64,000 bases of DNA, taken from contig NZ_AWFX01000024.1 in the NCBI RefSeq assembly GCF_000463115.2, forward strand, positions 1 through 64,000, given 5' to 3'. Origin of the DNA: Franconibacter helveticus LMG 23732 (GTDB lineage Bacteria; Pseudomonadota; Gammaproteobacteria; Enterobacterales; Enterobacteriaceae). The notes beneath the pieces were generated by a model. The model saw only the letters and a program-made list of their open reading frames with translations, searched no databases and was not told the DNA's origin. This document shows, in pieces, positions 27,191 to 36,386 of the stretch; the stretch's first letter is position 1, and every line of letters starts with the position of its first letter. Made by a program: the position numbers and the translations under genes.

Positions 27191-28743
27191 GCTTTCTCCT
27201 CCGGGGACAAATAAGGAATATGCTCAGCAAGGCGCGCCCGCAGCTGACGCTTGCTGATTTTGCCGTTATGGGTGCGCGGCAGGGTGCGGGTGAAAATAAT
27301 GCGCGCCGGCAGCTTAAAGCGCGCCACCTTCGCCTTCAGCCAGCCCAGAATCTCTTCGCTGGTCAGGCTTTGCTGGCTGTCGGCGACGATAAACGCCACC
27401 GGCTCTTCGCCGTAAACCGGGCTTGGCGCCGGGATAACCGCCACCTCTTTCACGCCCCGGTAGGTGGACAGAATGTTTTCAAGCTCAATGGAATAAATTT
27501 TCTCGCCGCCGCGGTTAATCATGTCTTTGCTGCGATCTTTAATGAAAAGAAAGCCATCTTCGTCGAGATAACCGATATCGCCGGTATTGAACCAGCCTTC
27601 TGCGTTACAGGCGGGGCGGCGCTCGCTACGCTGCCAGTAGTCGCTTACCACCACCGCGCCTTTAAGCCAGATATGGCCGATGTGACCGGGGCCGAGCGGT
27701 TTTTGCTCATCGTCGCAAACGGCTATCTCAAGGCCCGGGATCGCCTGGCCGGAACTGCCGGTTTTCGCGCTGCCCCAGACATCCTGCGGGAAGATAGTGG
27801 CGGGGGAGGTGGTCTCGGTAAGGCCGTAAATCGGGTGAATGGCGGTGCGGGGAAAGCACTCTTTAAGCTCGCGCACCAGTCCCTCATTAAGATGCCCTGC
27901 GCCGCAGGCGACGGCGCGCAGCGTCGGCCAGGTTTGCGGCACGCTCTCGCTCTGCGCCTTCGCCGCCTGGCAAAGCAGAATAAAGACCGTGGGCGAGCCA
28001 TGCAGAAAGGTGATGCCCTGCTCGCGCACGGTGTTCATGACTTCTGCTGCATTAAAACGCAGTTGCAGCCAGATGGCGGCGCCCAGGTATACAAAGAGCG
28101 CCAGCAGGGCGGAGAGGCCGGTAATGTGGTAAATCGGCACCGCCAGCACGGTGCTGTCGTCTTCGCCCAGCGACAGCCCGTGCGCATAGGCCTCAACGGC
28201 GCTAAGCAGGTTGCCATGCGTGATGACCGCGCCTTTCGGCTCGCCCGTCGTGCCGGAGGTAAACATAATAATGGCGGCGTCGTCGCGGCTCAGGCTCGCC
28301 TCTTGCGCAAGCGTTGCAGCTGGCAGCACAAGCGCTTGCCATTCGCTCAGCGACACGCAGCGCGCCCCCTGGGTACGCGACAGCCAGTCCTGGCCGTTAG
28401 CGTCAAAAAAGACCGCCTGCGGCGCAATGTGCGCCACCAGCCCTTCGCCTTCCTCCTGCTTGAGCTTGGTGCTGAACGGCACCACCTCAATGCCAAGGCC
28501 CATAGCGGCGAAGAAAATCTCGCAAAAGGCGGGGCGGTTGCCGAAGGCAAGCACGATGCGGTCGCCTTTGTGCAATGACCAGACGCTGGAAAGCTGCGCC
28601 ATGGTCTGCTGAACGCGCTGGTGAAAATCGCGGTAGCGGTAACGCTCGTTTTCAAATGCCAGCGCCAGCGCGTCCGGGCGGCGCTCCGCGCTGCGGCGCA
28701 GGGCCTGATAGAGGTTCTGAAAGTCGGCGCAGCTGCTGCTCAT
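27187..28743 (-). CDS. Acyl-CoA synthetase (AMP-forming)
   Basis: A 518-residue ANL-superfamily ligase activating a carboxylic acid through an acyl-AMP. Motifs: P-loop-like IMFTSGTTGEPKGAV, YGLTETTS, GWFNTGDIGYLDEDG and RSKDMINRGGEKI, and the C-terminal lysine in HNGKISKRQLR. The substrate cannot be read from the sequence. It is the first gene of the minus-strand unit, with AGGAGAG before the ATG at 28743. Confidence 0.9.
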   Translation of the reverse strand: MSSSCADFQNLYQALRRSAERRPDALALAFENERYRYRDFHQRVQQTMAQLSSVWSLHKGDRIVLAFGNRPAFCEIFFAAMGLGIEVVPFSTKLKQEEGEGLVAHIAPQAVFFDANGQDWLSRTQGARCVSLSEWQALVLPAATLAQEASLSRDDAAIIMFTSGTTGEPKGAVITHGNLLSAVEAYAHGLSLGEDDSTVLAVPIYHITGLSALLALFVYLGAAIWLQLRFNAAEVMNTVREQGITFLHGSPTVFILLCQAAKAQSESVPQTWPTLRAVACGAGHLNEGLVRELKECFPRTAIHPIYGLTETTSPATIFPQDVWGSAKTGSSGQAIPGLEIAVCDDEQKPLGPGHIGHIWLKGAVVVSDYWQRSERRPACNAEGWFNTGDIGYLDEDGFLFIKDRSKDMINRGGEKIYSIELENILSTYRGVKEVAVIPAPSPVYGEEPVAFIVADSQQSLTSEEILGWLKAKVARFKLPARIIFTRTLPRTHNGKISKRQLRARLAEHIPYLSPEEKA

Positions 28744-29057
28744 GGGTCTCTCCTGACAAAGCTCGGTGGCAATGCCAGCAGTCTAGGGTAGAGAAGCAGG
28801 GGCAAGTTGCGGGCTTATTCACAACAAAAAATCAACAAAACAACATCATCATTGTAACTTGGCACAATGCGGCGCGAGCAGGGTCATGGTTTTTGGGAGA
28901 AGGCAAAGCACAGCGCCAGAAACGTTGCAAAAGCCCGTTATTTAAATGCGGCATAACTCGCAGGTCACGACAATTTATTTTGCGCCCTGAATTTGGGTTA
29001 AGTATTATTTTCGGGAAGGCGCTAAGGCTTTCTTATATTTTAAGGAGATAATATAAA
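28744..29057. other. Intergenic region upstream of the acyl-CoA synthetase operon
   Basis: This AT-rich stretch holds the presumed promoter of the minus-strand operon and, at its right end, a plus-strand promoter for the tiny gene at 29058. No longer reading frame looks real. Confidence 0.5.
28980..29008 (+). promoter_or_regulatory. Predicted sigma-70 promoter for the 9-codon gene
   Basis: TTGCGC (28980-28985), 17 bp, TATTAT (29003-29008). The -10 box is good, the -35 moderate. Transcription would start about 40 nt before the ATG. Confidence 0.5.
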
Positions 29058-29087
29058 ATGGCTTTTGATGAATTTGATGGGTTTTGA
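29058..29087 (+). CDS. Putative 9-residue peptide MAFDEFDGF
   Basis: An ATG with AGGAG ten bases upstream, nine sense codons and TGA, followed within 20 bases by a strong intrinsic terminator and preceded by a plausible promoter. Promoter, ribosome site, frame and terminator form a self-contained unit of about 120 nt. The peptide is acidic and aromatic (three Phe, two Asp, one Glu) and I recognise no relative. An overlapping 22-codon frame starts at an ATG inside it (about 29068) but has no ribosome site and runs through the terminator stem. Alternatives: a small regulatory RNA, or a leader for the DUF4760 gene. Confidence 0.4.
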   Translation: MAFDEFDGF

Positions 29088-29102
29088 TCGAGTTAATTAT
29101 TC

Positions 29103-29128
29103 AAAGGCGGGTTACCCCCGCCTTTTTT
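29103..29128 (+). terminator. Intrinsic terminator after the 9-codon gene
   Basis: AAAGGCGGG, a 5-base loop and CCCGCC followed by six T. Confidence 0.85.
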
Positions 29129-29146
29129 ATAGATGAATAAATAATT

Positions 29147-29644
29147 ATGGAAACCAGTAATTCACACTTAATCAACAATGTTCTCGTATTTATCGGCGTT
29201 ATTGTTGCAACGATAACTATTATTTATAACGTTCGTACGGCTAAAAAAACGCAAACGGCCATTTTTCTTTTCGCAAGCAGAAAAGATCAGCAGTATCTTG
29301 AAGCGCTTCATATTCTGAAAAAGGTACACTTTTCCGGTAAATCCTTTCGGTCGTATGTTTTTTCGTCCCATGAGGCGCCTGTCACGCCCGAAATATTGAA
29401 TGAGCGACGTAAGCTGCAATACATCCTTAACTTTTATGAGCGGGTCGCTGTCAGCCTCCGGGAGGGGATATACGATGAAAATATGATTAAACGCACGTCG
29501 TATGCCACTGTGATGGAAACATGGGATATTGCAGAGCCTTTAGTGAAAGCGGTAAGGGAACATATTCATTCCGATACCACCTGGCAGGAGTTTGAATGGC
29601 TGGTAAGCCGATGGCGGAAAGCACCCTTAAAAAGACACCGTTAA
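29147..29644 (+). CDS. DUF4760 membrane-anchored protein
   Basis: A 165-residue protein with one N-terminal transmembrane helix (residues about 9-28, VLVFIGVIVATITIIYNV) and a cytoplasmic helical domain (EILNERRKLQYILNFYERVAV, REGIYDENMIKRTSY) typical of DUF4760. It has no strong ribosome site. The local composition is clearly richer in A and T than the neighbouring operons, consistent with acquired DNA. The function is unknown. Confidence 0.75.
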   Translation: METSNSHLINNVLVFIGVIVATITIIYNVRTAKKTQTAIFLFASRKDQQYLEALHILKKVHFSGKSFRSYVFSSHEAPVTPEILNERRKLQYILNFYERVAVSLREGIYDENMIKRTSYATVMETWDIAEPLVKAVREHIHSDTTWQEFEWLVSRWRKAPLKRHR

Positions 29645-29770
29645 GACAAGCCCGCGGCTGGTCAGAATGTATTGCTTCACTATTTTTATTCCTGATTCGC
29701 GTTACCGCTTTCATTATTTACCCGACGTTTTTAGCGCGCCGCATAAATAATAAATAGATGAGCGCGTAAT

Positions 29771-29790
29771 AAAAGGCGGCCGTAGCCGCC
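29771..29790 (-). terminator. Terminator of yjiA
   Basis: On the minus strand GGCGGC, loop TACG, GCCGCC and TTTT, 14 nt after the yjiA stop. Confidence 0.8.
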
Positions 29791-29804
29791 ATGAATCGGG
29801 TTTA

Positions 29805-30770
29805 TTACGCTTTCGGCGCCAGCGCGGCGAAAGCGGCGCGAATTTCCGCTTCCGGCAACTCAAGGCCGATAAAGACAATGGTACTCTGGCGCGTTTCTTC
29901 CGGCGCCCATTCGCGGTCCCAGTCGGCGCTGTAAAGACGCTGCACGCCCTGAAAAAGCAGCCGACGCGGCGCATCTTCGATATAGAGCATTCCCTTATAG
30001 CGCAGCAGACGGTCGGCGAAATCCAGCAGCAACCCTTCCATGGTGCGCGAAACGGCATCCAGCGCCAGCGGGTAGTCGAGGTTCACAACGATAGAGCCTA
30101 CGGCGTTTTGCACAGGGGCGACAAAATGAAAACGCGGCGCCTTTTCAACAATGCGTTCTTCCAGCATAAAACCCTGCACGTTGAAAAGCAGACCGAGGTC
30201 GATTTCGCCATGAACGACGGTATAAACCGGCGCGCGGGCGTTGATGCGCGCAAGCCTTGCCAGCAGCGCATCGTTTTCACCCGCCACATCCGTTTTGGTA
30301 AGCAGAATGCGGTCGGCATAGCCAATCTGCGATTGCGCCAGAGTGAACTGGTTCATCTGCTGGTCTGCATGTACGGCGTCCACAAGGGTAATCACCCCGT
30401 CTAACAGGTAGCGCTCGCAAAGCGTTTCGTGGGCGAAAAAGGTTTGAATAATGGGGCCGGGGTCCGCCATGCCGGTGCACTCAATCACCAGCCTGTCGAA
30501 GTTGATTTCGCCGCTGTCGCGCTTTTCGAGCAGGTCGAGCAGCGCGTCTTCCAGCTCATTCGACCGGCTACAGCAGATGCAGCCGTTGCTCAGGGTTTTA
30601 ATCTGCGTGGCGCGATCGCCGATAATCGCGTTATCAATCGGCACTTCGCCAAATTCGTTTTCGATAACCGCAATTTTCTGGCCGTGGTCGGCCTCAAGAA
30701 TATGGCGCAGCAGCGTGGTCTTGCCCGCGCCGAGAAAGCCGGTTAACAGCGTTACCGCTACAGGTTGCAT
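29805..30770 (-). CDS. yjiA: COG0523 GTPase YjiA
   Basis: A 321-residue metal-linked G3E GTPase: Walker A GFLGAGKTTLL, the metal-binding GCICC motif at about residue 65, ECTGMADP, and LLTKTDV for guanine recognition. E. coli YjiA binds zinc and other transition metals; its client is unknown. The start at 30770 matches the E. coli N-terminus; ATG 30773 is adjacent, and both follow GGGAG. It is the last gene of btsT-yjiX-yjiA. Confidence 0.95.
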   Translation of the reverse strand: MQPVAVTLLTGFLGAGKTTLLRHILEADHGQKIAVIENEFGEVPIDNAIIGDRATQIKTLSNGCICCSRSNELEDALLDLLEKRDSGEINFDRLVIECTGMADPGPIIQTFFAHETLCERYLLDGVITLVDAVHADQQMNQFTLAQSQIGYADRILLTKTDVAGENDALLARLARINARAPVYTVVHGEIDLGLLFNVQGFMLEERIVEKAPRFHFVAPVQNAVGSIVVNLDYPLALDAVSRTMEGLLLDFADRLLRYKGMLYIEDAPRRLLFQGVQRLYSADWDREWAPEETRQSTIVFIGLELPEAEIRAAFAALAPKA

Positions 30771-30789
30771 CATCTCTCTCCCGTTAATT

Positions 30790-30993
30790 TCAGCAGCAAC
30801 GCATGCCGCCTTTGCCACTCCCGCCGTAGCGCGCCTGCTGACGCTCCTGGAAGAACTCATCGTAAGTCATGTAAGGCTTATCGGGGTGGTTTTCTTTCAT
30901 ATGTTGCACATAGGTATCGTAGTCCGGAATACCAATCAACATGCGGGCCGCCTGACCCAGGTATTTTGCCGCTTCGCCTAATTGACCAAACAT
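30790..30993 (-). CDS. yjiX: YjiX, YbdD/YjiX family small protein
   Basis: A 67-residue protein starting [21 protein letters not shown] and ending [11 protein letters not shown], near-identical in layout to E. coli YjiX. The family always follows CstA-type pyruvate transporters (CstA-YbdD, BtsT-YjiX) and is thought to be needed for their activity. The C-terminal Cys-Cys is conserved. Confidence 0.95.
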   Translation of the reverse strand: MFGQLGEAAKYLGQAARMLIGIPDYDTYVQHMKENHPDKPYMTYDEFFQERQQARYGGSGKGGMRCC

Positions 30994-31011
30994 GGTTGTA
31001 TCCTGAAAAAG

Positions 31012-31040
31012 CATGCGCCCCGCAGGTAGCGGGGCGCATG
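31012..31040. repeat. Perfect 12-bp stem-loop between btsT and yjiX
   Basis: CATGCGCCCCGC and GCGGGGCGCATG around a 5-base loop. It has no T-run. It may limit read-through or protect the btsT mRNA end, giving unequal expression of transporter and YjiX. Confidence 0.8.
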
Positions 31041-31050
31041 AAGGTTGTGA

Positions 31051-33204
31051 TTAATGACCGGAGGAGATTTTCACCCCTTCAGCTGGCACCGGCACATACG
31101 GCGTCTCTTTCGCCACCGGCTTGTCGGCGCGCAGCGCTTTCATCGCGGTGCGAATGCCGTAGAAGAGAATGCTGTAAACCACGATCAGGAAGAGAATGCT
31201 CAACCCGGCGTTGGTGTAGTTGTTAACAATGATGTGGTTCATGTTGGCAATCTGCTGTTCGGTCAGCTCTGCGCCGCCCGCCAGGATGCGTGCTTTATAC
31301 TCGCCCGCCATGTAGAAGAAGCCTTCCATTTGCGGGTTGGTGCTGAACAGCTTCAGGCCCAGCGCCCAGGTAGTGCAGATAAGCAGCCAGATTGCAGGCA
31401 GCACGGTTACCCAGATGTACTTCGTGCGTTTCATCTTCACCAGCACGACGGTGCCAAGCATCAGCGCGACAGACGCCAGCATCTGGTTAGAGATACCGAA
31501 CAGCGGCCACAGGCTCTTCACGCCGCCCAGCGGATCCACCACGCCCTGGTAAAGCAGGTAGCCCCACAGGCCCACGCAGCCCGCTGTGCCCACGATGCCG
31601 GCAATCAGCGAATCGGTTTTTTTCAGGAACGGCACAAAGTTGCCCACCAGGTCCTGGAACATAAAGCGGCCCGAGCGGGTGCCTGCGTCCAGCGCGGTGA
31701 GGATAAACAGCGCTTCAAACAGAATGCCGAAGTGATACCAGAAGCCCATATCGGCCGCCGGAAGGATTTTGTGGAACACGTGCGCAATACCCACAGCCAG
31801 CGTCGGCGCGCCGCCTGCGCGGTTCAGCACGGAAGGCTCGCCGATGTCCTTCGCGGTTTGCAGGATTTGATCGGGCGAGATGACAAAGCCCCAGGAGCTG
31901 ACCGTGGCCGCGGCATGAGCGGTAACATCCTGCAACTGCGCCATAATCGCCGGGCCGTTGGCGCTGCCCAGCTCATGCAGGTTCGGCATAGTGAAGCCGA
32001 GGCCCGCAGGCGGGGTATTCATTGCAAAGTAGAGGCCCGGTTCGATAATAGACGCCGCAACCAGCGCCATCACCGCCACGAAAGATTCCATCAGCATCGC
32101 GCCATAACCGATAAAACGCGCATCGGTTTCACTGGCGAGCAGTTTCGGCGTGGTGCCGGAAGCAATCAGCGCATGGAAGCCGGAAACCGCGCCACAGGCG
32201 ATGGTGATAAAGAGGAACGGGAACAGCGCGCCTTTCCACAGTGGGCCGGTGCCATCAATAAATGGCGTTACGGCCGGCATTTTTAACTGCGGATTGAGGA
32301 TCAGGATGCCCACCGCCAGGCCGACAATCACGCCGATTTTCAGGAAGGTGGCGAGGTAGTCGCGCGGCGCGAGGATAAGCCACACCGGCAGCAGCGCGGA
32401 GATAAACGCATAGCCAATCAGCGCATAGGTGATGGTGGTGTCTTTAAAGGTCAGCGCCGGGCCCCAGTACGGGTCAGCAGCAATGACGCCGCCAAACCAG
32501 ATGGAGGCCACCAGCAGTACGATGCCGATAACGGAAACTTCGCCCACGCGGCCCGGGCGCAGGAAGCGCATGTAAATACCCATAAACAGCGCGATAGGCA
32601 CCGTCGAGCAGACGGTAAAGACGCCCCAGGGGCTTTCCGCCAGCGCCTTCACCACAATCAGCGCCAGCACCGCCAGGATGATGATCATGATAAGGAAACA
32701 GCCGAACAGCGCGATGGTGCCAGGAACCGGACCCATCTCCTCTTTGATCATCTCGCCAAGCGAAGCGCCGTTGCGGCGGGAAGAGATGAACAGCACCATG
32801 AAATCCTGCACCGCGCCTGCCAGCACCACGCCTGCCAGCAGCCAGAGCGTGCCGGGCAGGTAGCCCATCTGGGCCGCCAGCACCGGCCCGACCAGCGGGC
32901 CTGCGCCTGCGATGGCGGCGAAGTGGTGGCCGAACAGCACATAGCGGTTGGTCGGCACGTAGTTCAGGCCGTCATTATTAATGACCGCCGGGGTGGAGCG
33001 CGTCGGGTCGAGCTTCATGACCTTCTGCGCGATGTAAAGGCTGTAATAGCGGTAGGCCACCAGATAGACGGAGACTGAAGCCACTACGATCCATAGCGCG
33101 CTTACGCTCTCGCCGCGCCGCAGGGCGACAATAGAGAGGCAAAACGCACCGATTATTCCCAGGACGAGCCAGGGCAAGTGCTTAAGAAGTGTTTTCGCGT
33201 TCAT
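31051..33204 (-). CDS. btsT: High-affinity pyruvate:proton symporter BtsT
   Basis: A 717-residue inner-membrane protein of the CstA family with about 18 segments: GPLVGPVLAAQMGYLPG, ISSRRNGASLGEMI, FHALIASGTTPKLLA and FGISNQMLASVAL. It is collinear with E. coli BtsT (YjiY, 716 residues). In E. coli it is induced by BtsS/BtsR on pyruvate and influenced by cAMP-CRP; neither regulator gene is in this window. A CRP-like site lies 210 bp upstream. Confidence 0.96.
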   Translation of the reverse strand: MNAKTLLKHLPWLVLGIIGAFCLSIVALRRGESVSALWIVVASVSVYLVAYRYYSLYIAQKVMKLDPTRSTPAVINNDGLNYVPTNRYVLFGHHFAAIAGAGPLVGPVLAAQMGYLPGTLWLLAGVVLAGAVQDFMVLFISSRRNGASLGEMIKEEMGPVPGTIALFGCFLIMIIILAVLALIVVKALAESPWGVFTVCSTVPIALFMGIYMRFLRPGRVGEVSVIGIVLLVASIWFGGVIAADPYWGPALTFKDTTITYALIGYAFISALLPVWLILAPRDYLATFLKIGVIVGLAVGILILNPQLKMPAVTPFIDGTGPLWKGALFPFLFITIACGAVSGFHALIASGTTPKLLASETDARFIGYGAMLMESFVAVMALVAASIIEPGLYFAMNTPPAGLGFTMPNLHELGSANGPAIMAQLQDVTAHAAATVSSWGFVISPDQILQTAKDIGEPSVLNRAGGAPTLAVGIAHVFHKILPAADMGFWYHFGILFEALFILTALDAGTRSGRFMFQDLVGNFVPFLKKTDSLIAGIVGTAGCVGLWGYLLYQGVVDPLGGVKSLWPLFGISNQMLASVALMLGTVVLVKMKRTKYIWVTVLPAIWLLICTTWALGLKLFSTNPQMEGFFYMAGEYKARILAGGAELTEQQIANMNHIIVNNYTNAGLSILFLIVVYSILFYGIRTAMKALRADKPVAKETPYVPVPAEGVKISSGH

Positions 33205-33869
33205 GGAAGAACCTGTTTGTCAGTCGTCGATACAGGCGCGGCAGCTACCCATCACCGCGCCGGAGGTAAGAAAAAAAGCGGCTTTTGCCATGCTGCTTAT
33301 GATGACAAAACGACCGGGGCGCGGGGTTGAGAAATCCTTAAGCGGCGCTATAGCTACCCTGAATGGTCGTATAGCGCGGCAAACGGTTAGCGGGTGGGAA
33401 AGCAGGGCTGATTAATGTGATTCATATCACGCGAAAAGGTGTTAAAACGCGCCGGAAATGGCGCGAAAAGATGGTTATGGTTTCTTTTAGGAAATTGCCA
33501 GGGAGGAGGGTGGCTTGCGGCTGGCTGAAAAAGGCGGCGTCTGCCGCTTCCTCAGCGCTTAAATTTCGCAAACAGCCATGAATATGCTGGTCGCCACGGC
33601 CAATAGCTCACAACGTAAGGCGAGGTAATAGCGTGTGGTCTGCCGGGAGGACGGCTATTCGACAGGTATGACCGCGTTGCGGATACCATCGGTTTATCGT
33701 TTTTTCAGAAATAAGAGTGGCATAGCGGCCCGCTGCTGAGGCAAGATTTTCGCTTCTTATTCTGGCAGTGGCGACGCCTTTTACGGCTGCGCCCTGCAAG
33801 CAAGGAACGGCCGATGCAACCCGCAACACACCGCCATTGTTCTATTCCGCTTTTGTCAGGCGCCCGCTT
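33205..33869. other. btsT-cbiB intergenic region (665 bp)
   Basis: No gene is supported. It contains the btsT promoter region, a CRP-like site at 33416-33431 and several GC hairpins. I looked for a cobalamin riboswitch ahead of cbiB and did not find a B12 box or the GC-CCACTGT core. An in-frame extension of cbiB back to 33768 has no family similarity. Confidence 0.5.
33416..33431. promoter_or_regulatory. CRP-like binding site
   Basis: TGTGATTCATATCACG matches the TGTGA-N6-TCACA consensus with one terminal mismatch. It is 210 bp upstream of btsT (minus) and 440 bp upstream of cbiB (plus). Confidence 0.6.
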
Positions 33870-34826
33870 GTGACGCTCCTCGCCTGGTTTATCGCTTTTG
33901 CGCTCGATTTGCTGCTGGGCGACCCGCCGCGCTGGCCGCACCCGGTACGCTGGGTAGGCGCGCTGATCTCCCGCACGCAAAAGGTGATTCGCGCCCGTTG
34001 CCATACGCCCCGCCAGTTGCGCGCAGGCGGGGCGTTGCTGTGGCTGGTGGTGGTGGGGATCACCTTTGGCGCGGCGTTCGGCGCGCTGAAAATGGCGCAG
34101 GCCATTCATCCCTGGTTTGGCTGGCTGCTGGAAGTGTGGATGATTTACGTCTCGCTTGCCGCACGCTGCCTCGCCGACGAGGCGCGCGGCGTGGAGCAGG
34201 CGCTGCGTTCCGGTTCGCTTTCGCGCAGCCGCCAGCAGCTTTCGCGCATCGTCGGGCGCGACACTTCGCAACTGGAAGCGCCGCAAATCACGCGGGCCGT
34301 GGTAGAGACGGTGGCGGAAAACAGCGTCGACGGCGTTATCGCGCCGCTCTTTTTTCTGCTGGTCGGCGGCGCGCCGCTGATGCTGGCCTACAAGGCGGTG
34401 AATACGCTGGATTCCATGGTGGGCTATAAAAACGAAAAGTACCGTCACATCGGCATGGTTTCCGCTCGCCTGGACGATGCGGCTAACTTTATCCCGGCGC
34501 GGTTAAGCTGGCTATTGCTCGCCTGCGCGGCGGCTGTCTGCCGTCTGAACCCAACTGCCGCGTTGCGCATCGGCTGGCGCGACCGCTACCAGCACAGCAG
34601 CCCCAACTGCGCCTGGCCAGAGGCGACGGTCGCCGGGGCGCTCGGCATTCGCCTTGGCGGGCCGAACCGCTATTTCGGCGAATGGGTGGAAAAACCCTGG
34701 ATAGGCGATGCCCGGCGCGAAGTGACGGTGGAGGATATTCCCCGCTCGGTGCGCTTAATGCTGGTGGCGTCGACGCTGGCGCTGTTGCTGTTTGCCCTGC
34801 TGCGTCTGGCCATCTGCGGCGCGTAA
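33870..34826 (+). CDS. cbiB: Adenosylcobinamide-phosphate synthase CbiB
   Basis: A membrane protein attaching aminopropanol phosphate to adenosylcobyric acid. It has 318 residues, as in Salmonella (319). LLLGDPPRWPHPVRWVG, VAENSVDGVIAPLF, YKAVNTLDSMVGYKNEKY, and HSSPNCAWPEATVAGAL are diagnostic. The start is GTG 33870 (VTLLAWFIAF), matching the Salmonella N-terminus; CAGG lies about 10 bases upstream. It is the first of the cbiB-cobQ-cobU-cobS-cobT unit. Confidence 0.94.
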   Translation: MTLLAWFIAFALDLLLGDPPRWPHPVRWVGALISRTQKVIRARCHTPRQLRAGGALLWLVVVGITFGAAFGALKMAQAIHPWFGWLLEVWMIYVSLAARCLADEARGVEQALRSGSLSRSRQQLSRIVGRDTSQLEAPQITRAVVETVAENSVDGVIAPLFFLLVGGAPLMLAYKAVNTLDSMVGYKNEKYRHIGMVSARLDDAANFIPARLSWLLLACAAAVCRLNPTAALRIGWRDRYQHSSPNCAWPEATVAGALGIRLGGPNRYFGEWVEKPWIGDARREVTVEDIPRSVRLMLVASTLALLLFALLRLAICGA

Positions 34827-34871
34827 TTTCATAAGGAGCGCAAACGTGCGTAATTTTACTGAGGAGGCGCG

Positions 34872-36386
34872 ATGAGCCTCGCCATTATGCTCCAGGGCAC
34901 CGCTTCCGACGTCGGCAAAAGCGTGCTGGTCGCCGGACTGTGCCGCATTTTTTATCAGGATGGCTTGAACGTGGCGCCCTTTAAATCGCAGAACATGGCG
35001 CTGAACTCCGGCATTACGCCGGATGGCAAAGAGATGGGCCGCGCGCAGATTTTTCAGGCGCAGGCGGCGAACATCGCCCCGGATGTGCGCATGAACCCGG
35101 TGCTGCTCAAGCCTACCAGCGACCGTCAGGCGCAGGTGGTGCTGATGGGCCGGGTGGCGAAAAACATGGACGCGGTGAGCTACCACCATTTTAAAACTGA
35201 GCTGCGCGCGCAGGTCAGCGCGGTTTACCAATCGCTGGCCGCCGACTATGAGGCGATAGTGCTGGAAGGGGCGGGCAGCCCGGCGGAAATCAATCTGCGC
35301 GACCGGGATATCGTCAACATGGGCATGGCGGAGATGGCCCGCTGTCCGGTGCTGCTGGTGGCGGATATCGATCGCGGCGGCGTCTTCGCCGCCATTTACG
35401 GCACGCTGGCGCTTTTACAGGAGCATGAACGCTGGCGGGTAAAGGGCGTCATCATTAATAAGTTTCGCGGCGACGTGGCGCTGCTCACTTCCGGCATTGA
35501 ACAGATTGAAGCGCTGACTGGCGTGCCGGTGGTGGGGGTGATGCCCTGGCTGGATATCGATCTGGAAGATGAAGACGGCGTGGCGTTGCAGCGCGGCAAA
35601 TACAGCCGCCGCGACAAGCGCGAGCTGGAGATAGCCGTGGTGCAGTTGCCGCACATCGCCAACTTTACCGATTTCAACGCCCTGGCGGCGCAGCCGGATG
35701 CCCGCGTGCGTTATGTCGCCCGCGCCCACGAACTGACGGACGCAGACTTGATTATCCTGCCCGGCAGCAAAAACACCCTTGGCGACCTGCGCTGGCTGCG
35801 TGAAAGCGGCCTTGCCGACGCCCTGCTCGCGCAGCATGGCAAGGGCGTGCTGGTCATCGGCATCTGCGGCGGTTACCAGATGCTGGGCGGCCAGATAACA
35901 GATGCGGTGGAATCGGGCCTTGGCGAGGCAATGGGGCTTGGGTTGCTGGACGTCACCACCCGTTTCGCCTTTGAAAAAACCACCACGCAGGTGGCGGGCG
36001 AAACCCTGCCGCTGCCGGGGCTGTTCAGCGCCGCCGGCAACCTTGCCTTGCAGGGTTATGAAATCCATATGGGCGAAACCACCTTAGGTAAAAACGCGCG
36101 GCCTTTCGCTCGCCTTGGCGAAGAAAAACAGGACGGCGCGGTAAGCCCCGACGGGCAGGTGGCAGGCAGCTACCTGCACGGTCTGTTTGATAACGGCGCC
36201 TTTACCCGCGCCCTGCTGGACAGCCTGCGTCTGCGCAAAGGATTAGCGCCTTTTGCGGGCGAGGCGCTGGATTACGCTGCCTGGAAATCACAGCAGTTCG
36301 ACAAGCTGGCAAGTGCCATGCGCGAGCACATTGATATCACCAGAATTTATCAGATTATGCGCGACCATCAGGAGCCAGAATTATGA
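34872..36386 (+). CDS. cobQ: Cobyric acid synthase (CobQ/CbiP)
   Basis: An ATP- and glutamine-dependent amidotransferase adding amides at b, d, e and g of adenosylcobyrinate a,c-diamide. It has 504 residues. The N-terminal P-loop is [10 protein letters not shown], with [25 protein letters not shown]; the C-terminal class I glutamine amidotransferase domain has cysteine in [11 protein letters not shown] and histidine in SYLHGLF. It overlaps cobU by 4 nt. Confidence 0.96.
   Translation: MSLAIMLQGTASDVGKSVLVAGLCRIFYQDGLNVAPFKSQNMALNSGITPDGKEMGRAQIFQAQAANIAPDVRMNPVLLKPTSDRQAQVVLMGRVAKNMDAVSYHHFKTELRAQVSAVYQSLAADYEAIVLEGAGSPAEINLRDRDIVNMGMAEMARCPVLLVADIDRGGVFAAIYGTLALLQEHERWRVKGVIINKFRGDVALLTSGIEQIEALTGVPVVGVMPWLDIDLEDEDGVALQRGKYSRRDKRELEIAVVQLPHIANFTDFNALAAQPDARVRYVARAHELTDADLIILPGSKNTLGDLRWLRESGLADALLAQHGKGVLVIGICGGYQMLGGQITDAVESGLGEAMGLGLLDVTTRFAFEKTTTQVAGETLPLPGLFSAAGNLALQGYEIHMGETTLGKNARPFARLGEEKQDGAVSPDGQVAGSYLHGLFDNGAFTRALLDSLRLRKGLAPFAGEALDYAAWKSQQFDKLASAMREHIDITRIYQIMRDHQEPEL

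Noticed and set aside
27220-28578. 452-codon frame antisense to the acyl-CoA synthetase
   Set aside because: Same reason: shadow of a clear ANL-family gene.
33480-33869. Possible cobalamin riboswitch before cbiB
   Set aside because: Looked for the B12 box and the conserved core on both strands; only scattered GC hairpins and one weak partial match near 33640 were found.
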